Shown: positions 35,705 through 44,855, counted from the stretch's first letter. The stretch: 64,000 bases of DNA from Desulfarculaceae bacterium (GCA_021737145.1 JAIPEN010000012.1:78641-142640), one strand, 5' to 3'. The notes: generated by a model not told the origin, from the letters alone. Numbers and translations are program-made.

Positions 35705-36502
35705 TTGACCCAGCCCTTGGTGGCCATAGGCCGGCGGCTGGCCCGCTACCCCCAGTTCCTCACCCTGGGGCCGCGCCCCAATCTGGACGATTACCCCCCC
35801 GAGCATTTGGAGCTGATCCGCCAGGCGGACACGGTTTTCTATCCCACCGAACTCCTGGCCCCCCAGTTGGCCGCCCTGGGCAAGCGCCTGTTCCCCTCCC
35901 TGGCCTGCCACCTGCTGGAAGGCGACAAGATCAAGCAGACCACCCTGTTCAAGCTCCTGGGCCTGCCCCACCCCCGCACCCGGGTGTTCTATGGCCGCCA
36001 GCGCCAGACCATTCTGGATCACTTCAGCTTTCCCTTTGTGGCCAAAAAGCCCCGCGCCTCTTCCCGGGGACGCGGCGTGTTCCTCATCGAGAACCAGGAC
36101 CAGCTCTCGGCCTATCTGGCCGGGAACAAGGTGGCCTACATCCAGGAACGCCTGCCCATCGAGCGCGACCTCCGGGTGGTGGTCATCGGCTTTGAGCCGG
36201 TGTGCGCCTATTGGCGGCTGCCGCCGGAAGGCGAGTGGCGCTCCAACCTGGCCCAGGGGGCTTTGGTGAGCTTTGACAACGTGCCTCCGGCGGCGGTGGA
36301 GCTGGCGGTGCACGCGGCCCGGGCCGCGGACCTGGACGAGGTGGGCCTGGACCTGGCCGTGGTTTCGGGTGAGCCGTTGCTGCTAGAATTTAACGTGAAG
36401 TATGGCCGCCAGGGGCCGGCCCTGGCCGGCATCGATGTGGTGGATTACGTGGCCCGGGGAATCCTGGCCAAACGCCTGCCCCCCGCAAGGAGCGATACAT
36501 GA
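35705..36502 (+). CDS. RimK-like ATP-grasp protein
   Basis: A 265-residue ATP-grasp-fold protein. Recognisable are F-P-F-V-A-K-K-P-R with the nucleotide-binding Lys, the glycine-rich loop S-S-R-G-R-G-V, I-Q-E-R-L-P-I-E-R-D-L-R-V-V-V-I-G, and the C-terminal L-L-E-F-N-V-K-Y-G with the metal-binding Glu and Asn. Ligase substrates are unknown. A longer frame begins inside rnpB and cannot be real; I choose TTG 35705, which has GAGGT about 8 nt upstream. The following small gene overlaps its stop (ATGA). Confidence 0.8.
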   Translation: MTQPLVAIGRRLARYPQFLTLGPRPNLDDYPPEHLELIRQADTVFYPTELLAPQLAALGKRLFPSLACHLLEGDKIKQTTLFKLLGLPHPRTRVFYGRQRQTILDHFSFPFVAKKPRASSRGRGVFLIENQDQLSAYLAGNKVAYIQERLPIERDLRVVVIGFEPVCAYWRLPPEGEWRSNLAQGALVSFDNVPPAAVELAVHAARAADLDEVGLDLAVVSGEPLLLEFNVKYGRQGPALAGIDVVDYVARGILAKRLPPARSDT

Positions 36503-36840
36503 GCCGCTGGATGCAGATACGGGTGCACATCGACCCGGTGTACAAGAAGAGCTTCGCCAAGGAGTTTCCCAAGCTCTACCGGGTGGTGATTGGCCTGGAC
36601 AACAGCCTGATGGAGGCCAACCCCACCTTCATGGACCTGGTGCCCCTGGTGGTGCGCCTGAGCCAGGACAAGGATCTGGAGCCCGGCCTGTCCAAGGCCA
36701 TCGAGCACTACGGCCCCAAGATCGTGGAGCTGCACCGGCAGATCAGCGAGGCCATCGGCGGGTGGAAGCTTTCCGAGGCCGAGACCCTGCTCTACGAGCT
36801 GGAGGATCAGTTCGTATCCTTTGAAAAGGAGCTGGGCTAG
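36499..36840 (+). CDS. Hypothetical 113-residue helical protein
   Basis: No recognised domain; alpha-helical, acidic, one Cys-free chain with a conserved-looking C-terminal L-L-Y-E-L-E-D-Q-F-V. It overlaps the ATP-grasp gene by 4 bp with AAGGAG upstream, so it is translationally coupled and may be its partner or substrate-binding protein. Confidence 0.7.
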   Translation: MSRWMQIRVHIDPVYKKSFAKEFPKLYRVVIGLDNSLMEANPTFMDLVPLVVRLSQDKDLEPGLSKAIEHYGPKIVELHRQISEAIGGWKLSEAETLLYELEDQFVSFEKELG

Positions 36841-36908
36841 GCGAACAGAACGGCGGGTGTAGTGAGCCACCCCCCTGCCCCGCCCCGGACAACCAGGGGC
36901 CCAAAAGC

Positions 36909-36942
36909 AAACGGAGGGAAGCCAGGCTCCCCTCCGTTTTTG
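36909..36942. terminator. Terminator after the ATP-grasp pair
   Basis: Arms AAACGGAGGG and CCCCTCCGTTTTT (36909-36941) around AAGCCAGGCT; T-run on the plus strand and A-run at the other side, so it could also end the convergent PagL-like gene. Confidence 0.7.
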
Positions 36943-36966
36943 CGCGGAGAAATATCGGGCGCCGGG

Positions 36967-37521
36967 CTAGAAGGCCCAGGCCACTCCCACCTGCACCTGG
37001 TTGGAGGTCACGCCGTGGTTGCGGTCGTCCAGGCCCGCATTGGAGATGTGACGCAACCGGTAGCCGAAGTCCAGGCTCAGGTTGTTCTGCAGCGGGATGC
37101 GCAGGCCCACCCCGCCAAAGGACAGGAAGTTGAAGCCGATGCCCAGCTCCTGGATGTCCAGGCTGTTGTAGGAGGGGCCGATGCCTCCCTCGATGTAGGG
37201 CTGCACGGCGGCCTTGCCAAAATACAGGCGCAGGGCCGGGATGATGCCCACCTCCACCCCGTTGCCGTAGTCCCAGAAAGCGCCCACCAGGCCCTCCACG
37301 CGGAAGTCCAGGCGGATGCTCTCGTTGTCCACCAGGGGCATGGCGACATGGGCGATGATGCCCGCCTCGTACAGGTCGCCGTTGTCAATGTCCATGGATA
37401 GGTTGCCGAATCCGGTGAGGCCCCACTCTTTGAACTGCAGGCCCTCGGCGTTGACCGGCAGGGCCAGGCTCACCAACAACAACACCAGCAACGGTATGAT
37501 CAAATGTAGACGTCTGTGCAC
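36967..37521 (-). CDS. PagL-like lipid A 3-O-deacylase (acyloxyacyl hydrolase family)
   Basis: A 184-residue outer-membrane beta-barrel protein with a signal peptide (about 1-25, ending V-N-A). Alternating hydrophobic strands run through the chain and the C-terminus ends in V-A-W-A-F as barrels do. The motif R-H-I-S-N-A-G near residue 160 supplies the His and Ser of the PagL catalytic triad, followed by N-x-G. PagL removes the 3-O acyl chain of lipid A. The GTG at 37521 with GGAGG 5 nt upstream is chosen over an upstream start. Confidence 0.75.
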   Translation of the reverse strand: MHRRLHLIIPLLVLLLVSLALPVNAEGLQFKEWGLTGFGNLSMDIDNGDLYEAGIIAHVAMPLVDNESIRLDFRVEGLVGAFWDYGNGVEVGIIPALRLYFGKAAVQPYIEGGIGPSYNSLDIQELGIGFNFLSFGGVGLRIPLQNNLSLDFGYRLRHISNAGLDDRNHGVTSNQVQVGVAWAF

Positions 37522-37655
37522 TGTTTCCTCCCGGGTACACAAATTAGGTTGCTTTGTTAAAACCCACGCTGCGGCCGGGACCGGCGCGCGCAGGTGTTCC
37601 GATAGTGCCTAAAAAACAGGGCCGGTGTCAAGTCCGCGACAAGCATCCCATGGGT

Positions 37656-37684
37656 TTGACTTTGCCTGTGGATTAGCGTATCTC
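37656..37684 (+). promoter_or_regulatory. Candidate promoter for the glycosyltransferase gene
   Basis: TTGACT (37656-37661), 17-nt spacer, TATCTC (37679-37684), about 50 bp before the ATG. Confidence 0.45.
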
Positions 37685-37733
37685 TAAGCGGTAATTGAAG
37701 TTCACCCGCCTGTTAGCAGACGAGGAGACCTTG

Positions 37734-38957
37734 ATGACAGAGGCGCACCTGGAAGAGAACCCTCAGAACATAACCTCGGCCGAGATGGTGGTGGCCATCC
37801 CCTCATACCGGGAGGCCAAGCTGATAGGCTACCCCACCACCCAAGCGGCCCAAGGGCTCAAACGCTACTTTGGCGACAAGAGTTGTGTGATCATCAACTG
37901 TGACAACAACTCCGACGACGGCACCAAGGAAGCATTTTTCGAGGCCGACACCGAAGACGTTCCCCAGATTTACATCTCCACCCCGCCCGGGGTGCGCGGC
38001 AAGGGCAACAACTTCCACAACCTGTTCCGCAAGGTGGTGGAGCTGGGGGCCGAGGCCGTGGTGGTGGTGGACGCGGACCTGAAGTCCATCACCCCCCAGT
38101 GGATACGCCACTTGGGCGAACCCCTGTTCAACGATTTCGGCTACGTGGCTCCCCTGTACGTGCGCCACAAATACGACGGCACCATCACCAACGCCATCGC
38201 CTATCCCTTCACCCGGGCCCTGTACGGCCGCCGGGTGCGCCAGCCCATCGGCGGGGACTTCGGCTTTTCCGGCGAGCTGGCCCGCATCTACCTGGCCAGC
38301 CCCACCTGGACCGAGGCGGTGAGCCAGTTCGGCATCGACATCTGGATGACCACCCTGGCCATGAACAACAACGTACCCATCTGTCAGGCCTTCATGGGCC
38401 GGCCCAAGATCCACAAGCCCAAGGATCCGGGCAGCGACCTGGGCCCCATGTTCAGCCAGGTGGTGGGCACCATCTTCGATTTGATGCGCCACAGCGCGGG
38501 CTATTGGATGCGGGTCAAGTGGTCCAAGCCCACCAGCATCTACGGCTTCGGACTGGGCGAGGTGGAGATGCCGCCTCCGGTGAAGGTGACCCAGGAGAAG
38601 CTGGCCGAGAACTTCAGCCTGGGCATGGGGACCTACCGCGAAGCCTGGCAGGAGATTCTCACCGAGCCCATCTTCGCCAAGGTGGAAGAGGTGGCCGGCC
38701 TGCCCGAGGATATGTTCGACTTCCCCACCCAGACCTGGGCCAAGCTATTGTTCGATTACGCGGTGGCCTATAATAAAGGGGTGATGGATAGCCAGGCCCT
38801 GTTGGACTCGCTGATCCCGCTGTACTTCGGCAAGACCTTGTCCTACGTGCGCAAGACCGAGCGCATGAGCGTGCAGCAGGCAGAGGAGTACATTGAGACT
38901 GAATGCATGGTCTTCGAGGAGACCAAGCCCTACCTGGTGGACCACTGGGTGGCCTAG
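37734..38957 (+). CDS. GT81-like glycosyltransferase (glucosylglycerate/glucosyl-phosphoglycerate synthase type)
   Basis: A 407-residue GT-A-fold glycosyltransferase. Seen: V-V-A-I-P-S-Y-R-E-A near residue 18, D-N-N-S-D-D-G-T near 62 and the metal-binding V-V-D-A-D-L near 105, then G-G-D-F-G-F-S-G-E-L near 180. The overall order resembles glucosyl-3-phosphoglycerate synthase and related compatible-solute enzymes (GT81), but the acceptor cannot be assigned from sequence. ATG 37734 is chosen because GGAG lies 9 nt upstream; an earlier TTG has no support. A response regulator gene follows after 18 bp. Confidence 0.78.
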   Translation: MTEAHLEENPQNITSAEMVVAIPSYREAKLIGYPTTQAAQGLKRYFGDKSCVIINCDNNSDDGTKEAFFEADTEDVPQIYISTPPGVRGKGNNFHNLFRKVVELGAEAVVVVDADLKSITPQWIRHLGEPLFNDFGYVAPLYVRHKYDGTITNAIAYPFTRALYGRRVRQPIGGDFGFSGELARIYLASPTWTEAVSQFGIDIWMTTLAMNNNVPICQAFMGRPKIHKPKDPGSDLGPMFSQVVGTIFDLMRHSAGYWMRVKWSKPTSIYGFGLGEVEMPPPVKVTQEKLAENFSLGMGTYREAWQEILTEPIFAKVEEVAGLPEDMFDFPTQTWAKLLFDYAVAYNKGVMDSQALLDSLIPLYFGKTLSYVRKTERMSVQQAEEYIETECMVFEETKPYLVDHWVA

Positions 38958-38975
38958 CAACCTGAAGGGGTGATC

Positions 38976-39344
38976 ATGGCCAAGATACTTATTGTCGACG
39001 ACGAAGAACACATCCGATTCCTGTACTCCGAGGAGTTGGCCGACGATGGTTACGAGGTAATCACCGCGGACAGCGGCTATCAACTCCTGGAACGCATTGA
39101 CCAGGAAAAGCCCGACTTGGTGGTGCTGGACATCAAGATGGTGGACTACAACGGGCTGGACCTGTTGCAGGACATCCGTAACAAATATTACGACCTGCCG
39201 GTTATCCTCTGCACCGCCTACGACACTTTCAAGGAAGATATGAAGTCCATTGCGGCCGATTTCTACGTGATCAAGTCCTTTGACCTCACCGAGCTCAAGA
39301 ACAAGATCAAGATGGCCCTGGAGACCAAGCTCCCCGAGGAATAA
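38976..39344 (+). CDS. Single-domain response regulator (CheY-like)
   Basis: A 122-residue receiver domain only. Acidic pocket D-D-E at 9-11, the phospho-acceptor Asp in V-V-L-D-I-K-M near residue 53, Thr in C-T-A-Y-D, and Lys in V-I-K-S-F-D. No output domain, so it acts through partners or phosphorelay. ATG 38976 has AAGGGG upstream; the GTG two codons earlier is an alternative. Located 18 bp after the glycosyltransferase gene; no histidine kinase is adjacent. Confidence 0.9.
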   Translation: MAKILIVDDEEHIRFLYSEELADDGYEVITADSGYQLLERIDQEKPDLVVLDIKMVDYNGLDLLQDIRNKYYDLPVILCTAYDTFKEDMKSIAADFYVIKSFDLTELKNKIKMALETKLPEE

Positions 39345-39370
39345 GGGCCGCCATCAGCCAGAAATACGGC

Positions 39371-39409
39371 CGCGCCCTCCGGAGATTTCCGGGGGGCGCG
39401 GTTCTTTTT
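39371..39409 (+). terminator. Terminator after the response regulator gene
   Basis: Arms CGCGCCCTCCGGA and TTCCGGGGGGCGCG (39371-39400) followed by GTTCTTTTT. Confidence 0.8.
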
Positions 39410-39425
39410 GGGTTCGGCGCGACGG

Positions 39426-39797
39426 CTAGTGGGTCAAGGTGTCAACCCCCAGCTCGCCCTTGAGCCAGGCCTCGATCTCCGGGGTGAGTCCGTAGAGTCC
39501 CTTGTGCCCGTTCCAATAGTCTTGGAAGCGCTGCCTGAGCTCCTCGGGCAGCTCAATCACGGCCAGTTCGTCCACCCCGGCGGTGTCCCGGCGCAAAAAG
39601 TGCAGCACCGGCCCGTCATCCCAGGAGTAGACCACAAAGTAGTAGGCCTCCTGCTCGGGCGTGCGAACCATGCGGCCCAGGTGATCCCAGCCATTGCCCC
39701 ATTCCAGATACTGGGACACGGCCAACTCGGGGGTCATCTCCCAATCGATCTCATTGACCAAGCGCTGATCAGCGCGAATTTCCTGTAGGGTCAACAC
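39426..39797 (-). CDS. DVU0772-like small protein
   Basis: A 123-residue soluble protein. The N-terminal I-D-W-E-M-T-P-E-L-A-V and Y-L-E-W-G-N, then Y-Y-F-V-V-Y-S-W-D-D, match my recollection of the DVU0772 family known from sulfate reducers; no biochemical role is established. Start is the GTG at 39797 (GGAGG 5 nt upstream) or the TTG just after it. It may belong to a stand-alone transcript from the promoter just upstream. Confidence 0.65.
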   Translation of the reverse strand: MLTLQEIRADQRLVNEIDWEMTPELAVSQYLEWGNGWDHLGRMVRTPEQEAYYFVVYSWDDGPVLHFLRRDTAGVDELAVIELPEELRQRFQDYWNGHKGLYGLTPEIEAWLKGELGVDTLTH

Positions 39798-39835
39798 AGC
39801 CACCTCCCATAATATTGATAACTATTCCTGAATAT

Positions 39836-39863
39836 ATTGTAAGGCTTTGCCCCCAAAAAGCAA
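39836..39863 (-). promoter_or_regulatory. Candidate promoter for the DVU0772-like gene
   Basis: Minus strand TTGCTT (39858-39863), 16-nt spacer, TACAAT (39836-39841), in a locally A/T-rich stretch about 38 bp before the start codon. Confidence 0.5.
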
Positions 39864-39909
39864 GCCCCTCGCGATACCATTTATTAGTTAATTATATAAG
39901 GCGGTTGGC

Positions 39910-40989
39910 CTATTGCTTCACGTGGGTGAACATGAACACCCCGAACAGGCCGAAAACCAGGTTGGTAAGCCAAGCGGCCAACACCGGCGGCAATGCCCCG
40001 CCATAGCCGAAGATGCTTTTGCAATAGCTGAAGCCAACCCAATAGAACAGGGCCACCCCCAGGCCGATGATCACCGCGGCGGGCAAAAAGCGGCCCTTTT
40101 CCTTGAACAGGGCCAGGGGTATGCCGATCAGGGCCATGATCAAACACACGAAGGGGAAGGAGAGCTTGGCCTGCAAATCCACCAACTGCCTGAGGGGCAC
40201 GAATCCCTTGGCCTCCACCTTGCCCACATAGCGGGCCAGCTCGCCCAGGCCCATCTCCTCGGAGGGCTTGGCCAGGCGGCTGAAGTCGGTGGGCTTCTCG
40301 GGCAGGTCCAGGTTGAGCTGGTCGAAGAGCTGGGCGCTGTATCCCCCGCCCGGCAACCGCTTCTGATACAGCCCCTCGAAGAAAACCCATTTGCCGCCCA
40401 GATAGCGGGCCCGTTTGGCGTCGATGCGCTCGCTGAGCACGAACTCCGGGCCGAAACGGTATGTCGTGACCTCGGACAGGCTCTGGCTGTCGGGCTGATA
40501 AAAGCCCACCTGGTAAATGGCGTCCTGCCCCTTGTACCAGAAGCGCTCTTTTTGGAAGAGCTTGCCCGGTTGCTTTTCCACCCGCACGTTCCAGATGAAG
40601 TTGGTGCGGGTCTTGGTGATGGGCAGCACCACCTCGTTGATCAGGGCCACGGTCAGGGCCAGCACCAGCGAGAGCAGCAGGATGGGCAGGGTGAAGCGGA
40701 ACATGCTGATGCCGCTGGACTTGACCGCCACGATCTCGTTCTTCTTGGCCATGAGCCCCAGGGAGAGCACGCTGGCCATGAGGATGGCCATGGGGATCAT
40801 CAGGGCGGTGATCTCCGGCACCTGCAAGACGAAGTAGCTGAGCATGGTGGAGGTGGCGACCCCGGCCTCCAGGAAGTTGTCCACCTTTTCGATGAAGTCG
40901 AACAGGGTGAAGATGGCCACGAAGCCCACCACCAAAAAGCCGAACAGCTTCAAAAACTCGCGGGCCACGTATAGCGAGAGAATGCGCAA
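39910..40989 (-). CDS. lptG: LPS export ABC transporter permease LptG
   Basis: Inner-membrane permease of the LptB2FG complex that extracts LPS. The 359-residue YjgP/YjgQ-type protein has N-terminal L-S-L-Y-V-A-R-E-F-L-K, three N-terminal and three C-terminal membrane helices and a periplasmic jellyroll between. Start is TTG 40989, just after the lptF stop (TGAGTTG). lptB, lptC and lptA are not in the window. Confidence 0.92.
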   Translation of the reverse strand: MRILSLYVAREFLKLFGFLVVGFVAIFTLFDFIEKVDNFLEAGVATSTMLSYFVLQVPEITALMIPMAILMASVLSLGLMAKKNEIVAVKSSGISMFRFTLPILLLSLVLALTVALINEVVLPITKTRTNFIWNVRVEKQPGKLFQKERFWYKGQDAIYQVGFYQPDSQSLSEVTTYRFGPEFVLSERIDAKRARYLGGKWVFFEGLYQKRLPGGGYSAQLFDQLNLDLPEKPTDFSRLAKPSEEMGLGELARYVGKVEAKGFVPLRQLVDLQAKLSFPFVCLIMALIGIPLALFKEKGRFLPAAVIIGLGVALFYWVGFSYCKSIFGYGGALPPVLAAWLTNLVFGLFGVFMFTHVKQ

Positions 40990-40990
40990 C

Positions 40991-42178
40991 TCAGGCCTCC
41001 GGCGCGGCCCCGGGCCGCAGGGCCCGCAACCGGGCCAGGAGCGCGGGCAGGCGCTCCAGCTTGTTGAGCAGGGGTATGGGCGTCTCCTTGAGCTCCTGGC
41101 GGAACATCAGGGCGCCCAGGAGGCCGAAGACGATGTTGGGCACCCACATGCCCACCATGGGCGGGTAGAAGCCGCTTTCGCCCAGGGACCAGGCCGCTGA
41201 CAACAGCAGATAGTAGGACAGGAACACCACCAGGGCCACGGCCACGCCCCAGGAGCGGCCCGAGCGGGAGTGGATGCCCAGGGGCAGCCCGATCAGGGCC
41301 ATGACCAGGCAGGCGAAGGGCAGGCTGAACTTTTTCTGAAGCTCCATGTCCACCAGGTAGTAGCGCTTGGAGTCGGGCGGCGCCTTTTTGAGCTCCGCCA
41401 ACAGCTCGGAGACGTACATCTCCTTTTCGTGCTTGTCCTTGCGCTGCTTGGCCACAAAGGCCCCGGCGTCCAGGGTAACGTCGTAGGTGTCGAAGCCGGC
41501 GGTCTCGGCCGAGCGCTTGTCCGGGCTCACCGCGTGGATGCCGCCCTCATAGAGCCTGAGGGTGAGCTTGCCGCCCTGGCCGGGAAAGAACTTGCCCCGC
41601 TTGGCCACGATGGTGTGCTGCTTTTCCGGATCGCGCTGGTCGACGATGAACACGTCCTTGAGCACCCCGCCGCCGGGCAGCTTGTTTATGTAGATGACCA
41701 GGTTGGGGAAGGTGTCGATGAAGCTGCTTTCCTTGAGGGCCAGCTCGGCCTGGCTGGAGGCCACCTTGTACACCAGGTTCTCGAAACTGTTGTTGCCCCA
41801 GGGCAGGGCCCAGAAGGCCAGGGCGCTGGTGGTGGCCCAGGAGAACAGGGCCAGGGCGGCCACCGGGGGCAGCAGCCGCGAGAGGCTGATGCCGGCCGCC
41901 TTGATGGCCACGATCTCGTTGTCCGAGGAAAGCCGCAAAAAGGCGATGAGCACGCCCAGCAGAGTGGCCATGGGGATGGTGAAGACCAGGAAGTATGGCA
42001 TGGTGTACAGGAGCAGGCGCCCCACCACGCTTAGGCCCACCCCCCGGCTGACCACCAGGTCGGTGAGCTCCATGATCTTGGCCATGAGCAAGACAAAGGT
42101 GAACACCCCCAAGCTCACGAAATAGGGCGAGAGCATCTCAAAAAAGAGATAGCGGTGGATTATCCTTGCCTTGAACAT
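40991..42178 (-). CDS. lptF: LPS export ABC transporter permease LptF
   Basis: Partner permease of LptG, 395 residues. Six membrane helices in the 3+3 layout around a periplasmic domain (about 130-270). N-terminal R-Y-L-F-F-E-M-L-S-P-Y and V-G-M-W-V-P-N-I-V-F-G-L-L-G near the end are typical. ATG 42178 lies only 46 bp from the divergent dGTPase-like gene, so the two promoters must overlap or lie within coding sequence. Confidence 0.92.
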   Translation of the reverse strand: MFKARIIHRYLFFEMLSPYFVSLGVFTFVLLMAKIMELTDLVVSRGVGLSVVGRLLLYTMPYFLVFTIPMATLLGVLIAFLRLSSDNEIVAIKAAGISLSRLLPPVAALALFSWATTSALAFWALPWGNNSFENLVYKVASSQAELALKESSFIDTFPNLVIYINKLPGGGVLKDVFIVDQRDPEKQHTIVAKRGKFFPGQGGKLTLRLYEGGIHAVSPDKRSAETAGFDTYDVTLDAGAFVAKQRKDKHEKEMYVSELLAELKKAPPDSKRYYLVDMELQKKFSLPFACLVMALIGLPLGIHSRSGRSWGVAVALVVFLSYYLLLSAAWSLGESGFYPPMVGMWVPNIVFGLLGALMFRQELKETPIPLLNKLERLPALLARLRALRPGAAPEA

Positions 42179-42224
42179 GCAGAGGAGTCTAAAGGTTGGG
42201 GTGGGTTTTGTAAAGGAGTGCGCG

Positions 42225-43280
42225 ATGAACCTCAGAGAGCAGAGAGAGAAGCTGGAGGAGCAGATGCTCAGCCCCTACGCGGTCCGCTCGGCGGCCAGCA
42301 AGGGGCGGCGGCGCAAGGAGCCGGAGTGCACCATCCGGCCTGCTTTTCAGCACGACCGCGACCGCATCCTCTATTGCAAGGCCTTCCGCCGCCTCAAGCA
42401 CAAGACCCAGGTATTCCTGGCCCCCACCGGCGACCACTACCGCACCCGTTTGACCCATACCCTGGAGGTGTCCCAGATCGCCCGCACCGTGGCCCGGACC
42501 CTGCGGCTCAACGAAGACCTCACCGAGGCCATCGCCCTGGGCCACGACCTGGGGCACACCCCTTTCGGCCACGCCGGCGAGGTGGTGCTGGACAAGCTGC
42601 TGCCCGGCGGCTTCAAGCACCACCAGCAGTCGCTGAGGGTGGTGGATGTGTTGGAAAAGGACGGCAAGGGCCTGAACCTGACCCATGAGGTGCGCCAGGG
42701 AATCGCGGGCCACTCCAAGGGCAAGGGGCCCTTTTTGCCCAAGCGGGGGGACAAGACCAAGCTGACCCTGGAGGCCCAGGTGGTGCGGGCGGCGGACGTC
42801 ATGGCCTACATCGCCCACGACACCGAGGACGCCATCCGGGGCGGGGTGATCCAGCGGGCCAAGCTGCCCAAGGCGGTGGTCAAGGTGCTGGGCGGCACCC
42901 TGTCCCACCAGATCGACACCATGGTGCGCGACCTGATCGCGGCCAGCCTGGAGACCGGGGGCAAGGCCCTGGCCATGAGCCCGCCGGTGGAAGAGGCCAT
43001 GGTGGGGCTGCGGGATTTCCTCTACAAGCGCGTCTACGACAACATGGACGTGCACGAGGACTTCATCAAGGCATCCAAGGTGGTCACCGAGCTGTTCGAG
43101 ATGCTCTGCGACAAGAAGCGCTACGGCAAGCGCTACCGCCATTACCTGGGCTGCGAGCCTCCGGCCCGCCTGGCCCAGCGGCAGCGGGCCGCGGCCGACT
43201 ACATCGCGGGCATGACCGACCGCTACGCGCTCAACGTGTACGAGGAGGTGTTTTTGCCCCGGCCCTGGGGGAGGATGTAG
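42225..43280 (+). CDS. dgt: Deoxyguanosinetriphosphate triphosphohydrolase-like HD protein
   Basis: A 351-residue HD-domain dNTPase. Metal ligands are visible in T-R-L-T-H-T-L-E-V, A-L-G-H-D-L-G-H-T-P-F-G-H-A-G-E and later D-V-M-A-Y-I-A-H-D; the N-terminal R-D-R-I-L-Y-C-K-A-F-R-R-L-K-H-K-T-Q is the family signature. Acts in dNTP pool control. ATG 42225 is preceded by AAAGGAG; a longer open frame upstream overlaps lptF. Its stop is 4 bp from that of the convergent serine hydrolase. Confidence 0.93.
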   Translation: MNLREQREKLEEQMLSPYAVRSAASKGRRRKEPECTIRPAFQHDRDRILYCKAFRRLKHKTQVFLAPTGDHYRTRLTHTLEVSQIARTVARTLRLNEDLTEAIALGHDLGHTPFGHAGEVVLDKLLPGGFKHHQQSLRVVDVLEKDGKGLNLTHEVRQGIAGHSKGKGPFLPKRGDKTKLTLEAQVVRAADVMAYIAHDTEDAIRGGVIQRAKLPKAVVKVLGGTLSHQIDTMVRDLIAASLETGGKALAMSPPVEEAMVGLRDFLYKRVYDNMDVHEDFIKASKVVTELFEMLCDKKRYGKRYRHYLGCEPPARLAQRQRAAADYIAGMTDRYALNVYEEVFLPRPWGRM

Positions 43281-43284
43281 CCCC

Positions 43285-44826
43285 CTACTCCACCCGCTTG
43301 AACAGCCCGCCCGCCTCGTTGGCCACCACGCTCATGGTGAAGCTGTCCACCTTGCCCTCGATGCCGGTGCCAAAGCTCACCACGCTCAGGGGCTCGCCCG
43401 GATCGATGATGTCCACGGCTAAAAACACGTCGCGGTCCCAGGGCCTGAGCTCCACGGCCACCTTCTTGGGGCCCATGACCAGGGCCAGCTTCTTGCCGCG
43501 CAGCTCCACCTTTACCTTCTGGTAAACCGGATTGGAGTAGGTCCCCACGTAGTTCTTGAGCGGCTGGGACGCCAAAGCGCCCTTGGGCCGGGGCGGGATG
43601 CCCGCCTCTTTTTCCGCGGCCAGGATCTTTTTCAGGTCCTCGCCAGCATAGTCCTGGGGCTCGGCGCCGACCCAGAGGTCGCAGAAGTAGTGGGCCAGGC
43701 GGTCCAGCAGGTCCACCCCGCCCAGGTTGGAGAGCATCACGATGCCCGCCTTTTGCCCGGGCATGAAGGCCATCATGGCGTGGTTGGCCGTGGTGTCGCC
43801 GTTGTGGAAGATCATGGTGTAGGGGGCGGCGCTGCGCACGTAGACCCAGCCCTGGCAGTATTGGAACAGATCGCCCTCAACCAGCTTGACCCCCGCCGGG
43901 GTGGCCGGGGTGTGCAGGAAATCAGCCGTCTTGGGCTTGAGCAACACCTTGCCGTCCACCTTGCCCCGATTGATGTGCAGGCGCAGCCATTGGGTCATGT
44001 CCATGACGTTGGAGCTGATGCCCCCGGCCGGGGCGAACTGGAACACCCAGTCCATGAAGTCCCACTCCTCGGGCAGCATGACCACCTTGCCGGCGTGGCG
44101 CTGGTGCAGGCGGGTGACGTTGGCCCCCGAGGGCAGGCCCGCCTTGGGCACGCTGGTGCTGTTCATGCCCAGGGGCTTGAAGATCATCTTTTGCAGGCTG
44201 GCCCCGTAGTCCCGGCCGGTGTAGCGGCTGACGATGGCCCCGGCCACCAGGAAGGGGATGTTCTGATAGGCATAGGCCGAGCGGAAGCTGGTGACGGGCT
44301 CCATGTATTGCAGGGAGTCGATCATCTGCTGGGTGGTGAAGCCGAAGAAGGCCTGCATCTCCCCGGCATGGGGGGACAGGCCGGTGTGCTGGGCCATGAG
44401 GTCCTTGATCATGAACTCCCGGGTCACCCAGGGATCGTTCATGAGGAAGGAGGGGTAGTGCTTGATAACCGGGTCGTCCCAGGAGACCTTGCCCTGGTCC
44501 ACCACCATGCCCATGAGCCCGGCGGTGAAGGACTTGGAGGCCGAGCCGATCTGGAAGATGGTCTGGGGGTTCACCGGAGTGCCGCCGGTGAGCCCGGTCA
44601 TGCCCAGGCCCTTGGAGTAGATCACCTTGTCGCCGGCCACCACCGCGATGGCCATGCCCGGCACGCCATAGGCCTGGCGGTTCTTCTCGGCATAGGCCTC
44701 GAAGCGCTGGAGCAGCTTGGCCAGCTTGTCGCCGCTGGGCGCGGCGGCCAAAGCCGGGGCCGCGGCCAGCAGGGACAGCACGAGCAACAGGCAAAGGATA
44801 AATGGGGCGCGTATTAGGCGGCGCAT
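43285..44826 (-). CDS. Exported serine hydrolase (class C beta-lactamase-like fold)
   Basis: A 513-residue secreted protein with a signal peptide (about 1-27, A-L-A). The penicillin-binding-protein-like fold carries S-x-x-K as G-S-A-S-K-S near residue 95, Y-x-N as Y-A-Y-Q-N near 190 and H-N-G-D near 350 in place of K-T-G. A C-terminal lipocalin-like DUF3471 region follows. Such enzymes are typically peptidases or esterases rather than resistance lactamases. AGGAG lies upstream of the ATG. Confidence 0.88.
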   Translation of the reverse strand: MRRLIRAPFILCLLLVLSLLAAAPALAAAPSGDKLAKLLQRFEAYAEKNRQAYGVPGMAIAVVAGDKVIYSKGLGMTGLTGGTPVNPQTIFQIGSASKSFTAGLMGMVVDQGKVSWDDPVIKHYPSFLMNDPWVTREFMIKDLMAQHTGLSPHAGEMQAFFGFTTQQMIDSLQYMEPVTSFRSAYAYQNIPFLVAGAIVSRYTGRDYGASLQKMIFKPLGMNSTSVPKAGLPSGANVTRLHQRHAGKVVMLPEEWDFMDWVFQFAPAGGISSNVMDMTQWLRLHINRGKVDGKVLLKPKTADFLHTPATPAGVKLVEGDLFQYCQGWVYVRSAAPYTMIFHNGDTTANHAMMAFMPGQKAGIVMLSNLGGVDLLDRLAHYFCDLWVGAEPQDYAGEDLKKILAAEKEAGIPPRPKGALASQPLKNYVGTYSNPVYQKVKVELRGKKLALVMGPKKVAVELRPWDRDVFLAVDIIDPGEPLSVVSFGTGIEGKVDSFTMSVVANEAGGLFKRVE

Positions 44827-44855
44827 GACAGACTCCTGGTTGGGGAAAGCGGACT

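Noticed and set aside
43285..44826. Beta-lactamase resistance gene
   Set aside because: S-x-x-K and Y-x-N are present but the third motif is H-N-G, and a C-terminal DUF3471-like part is present, so a peptidase or esterase is more likely.
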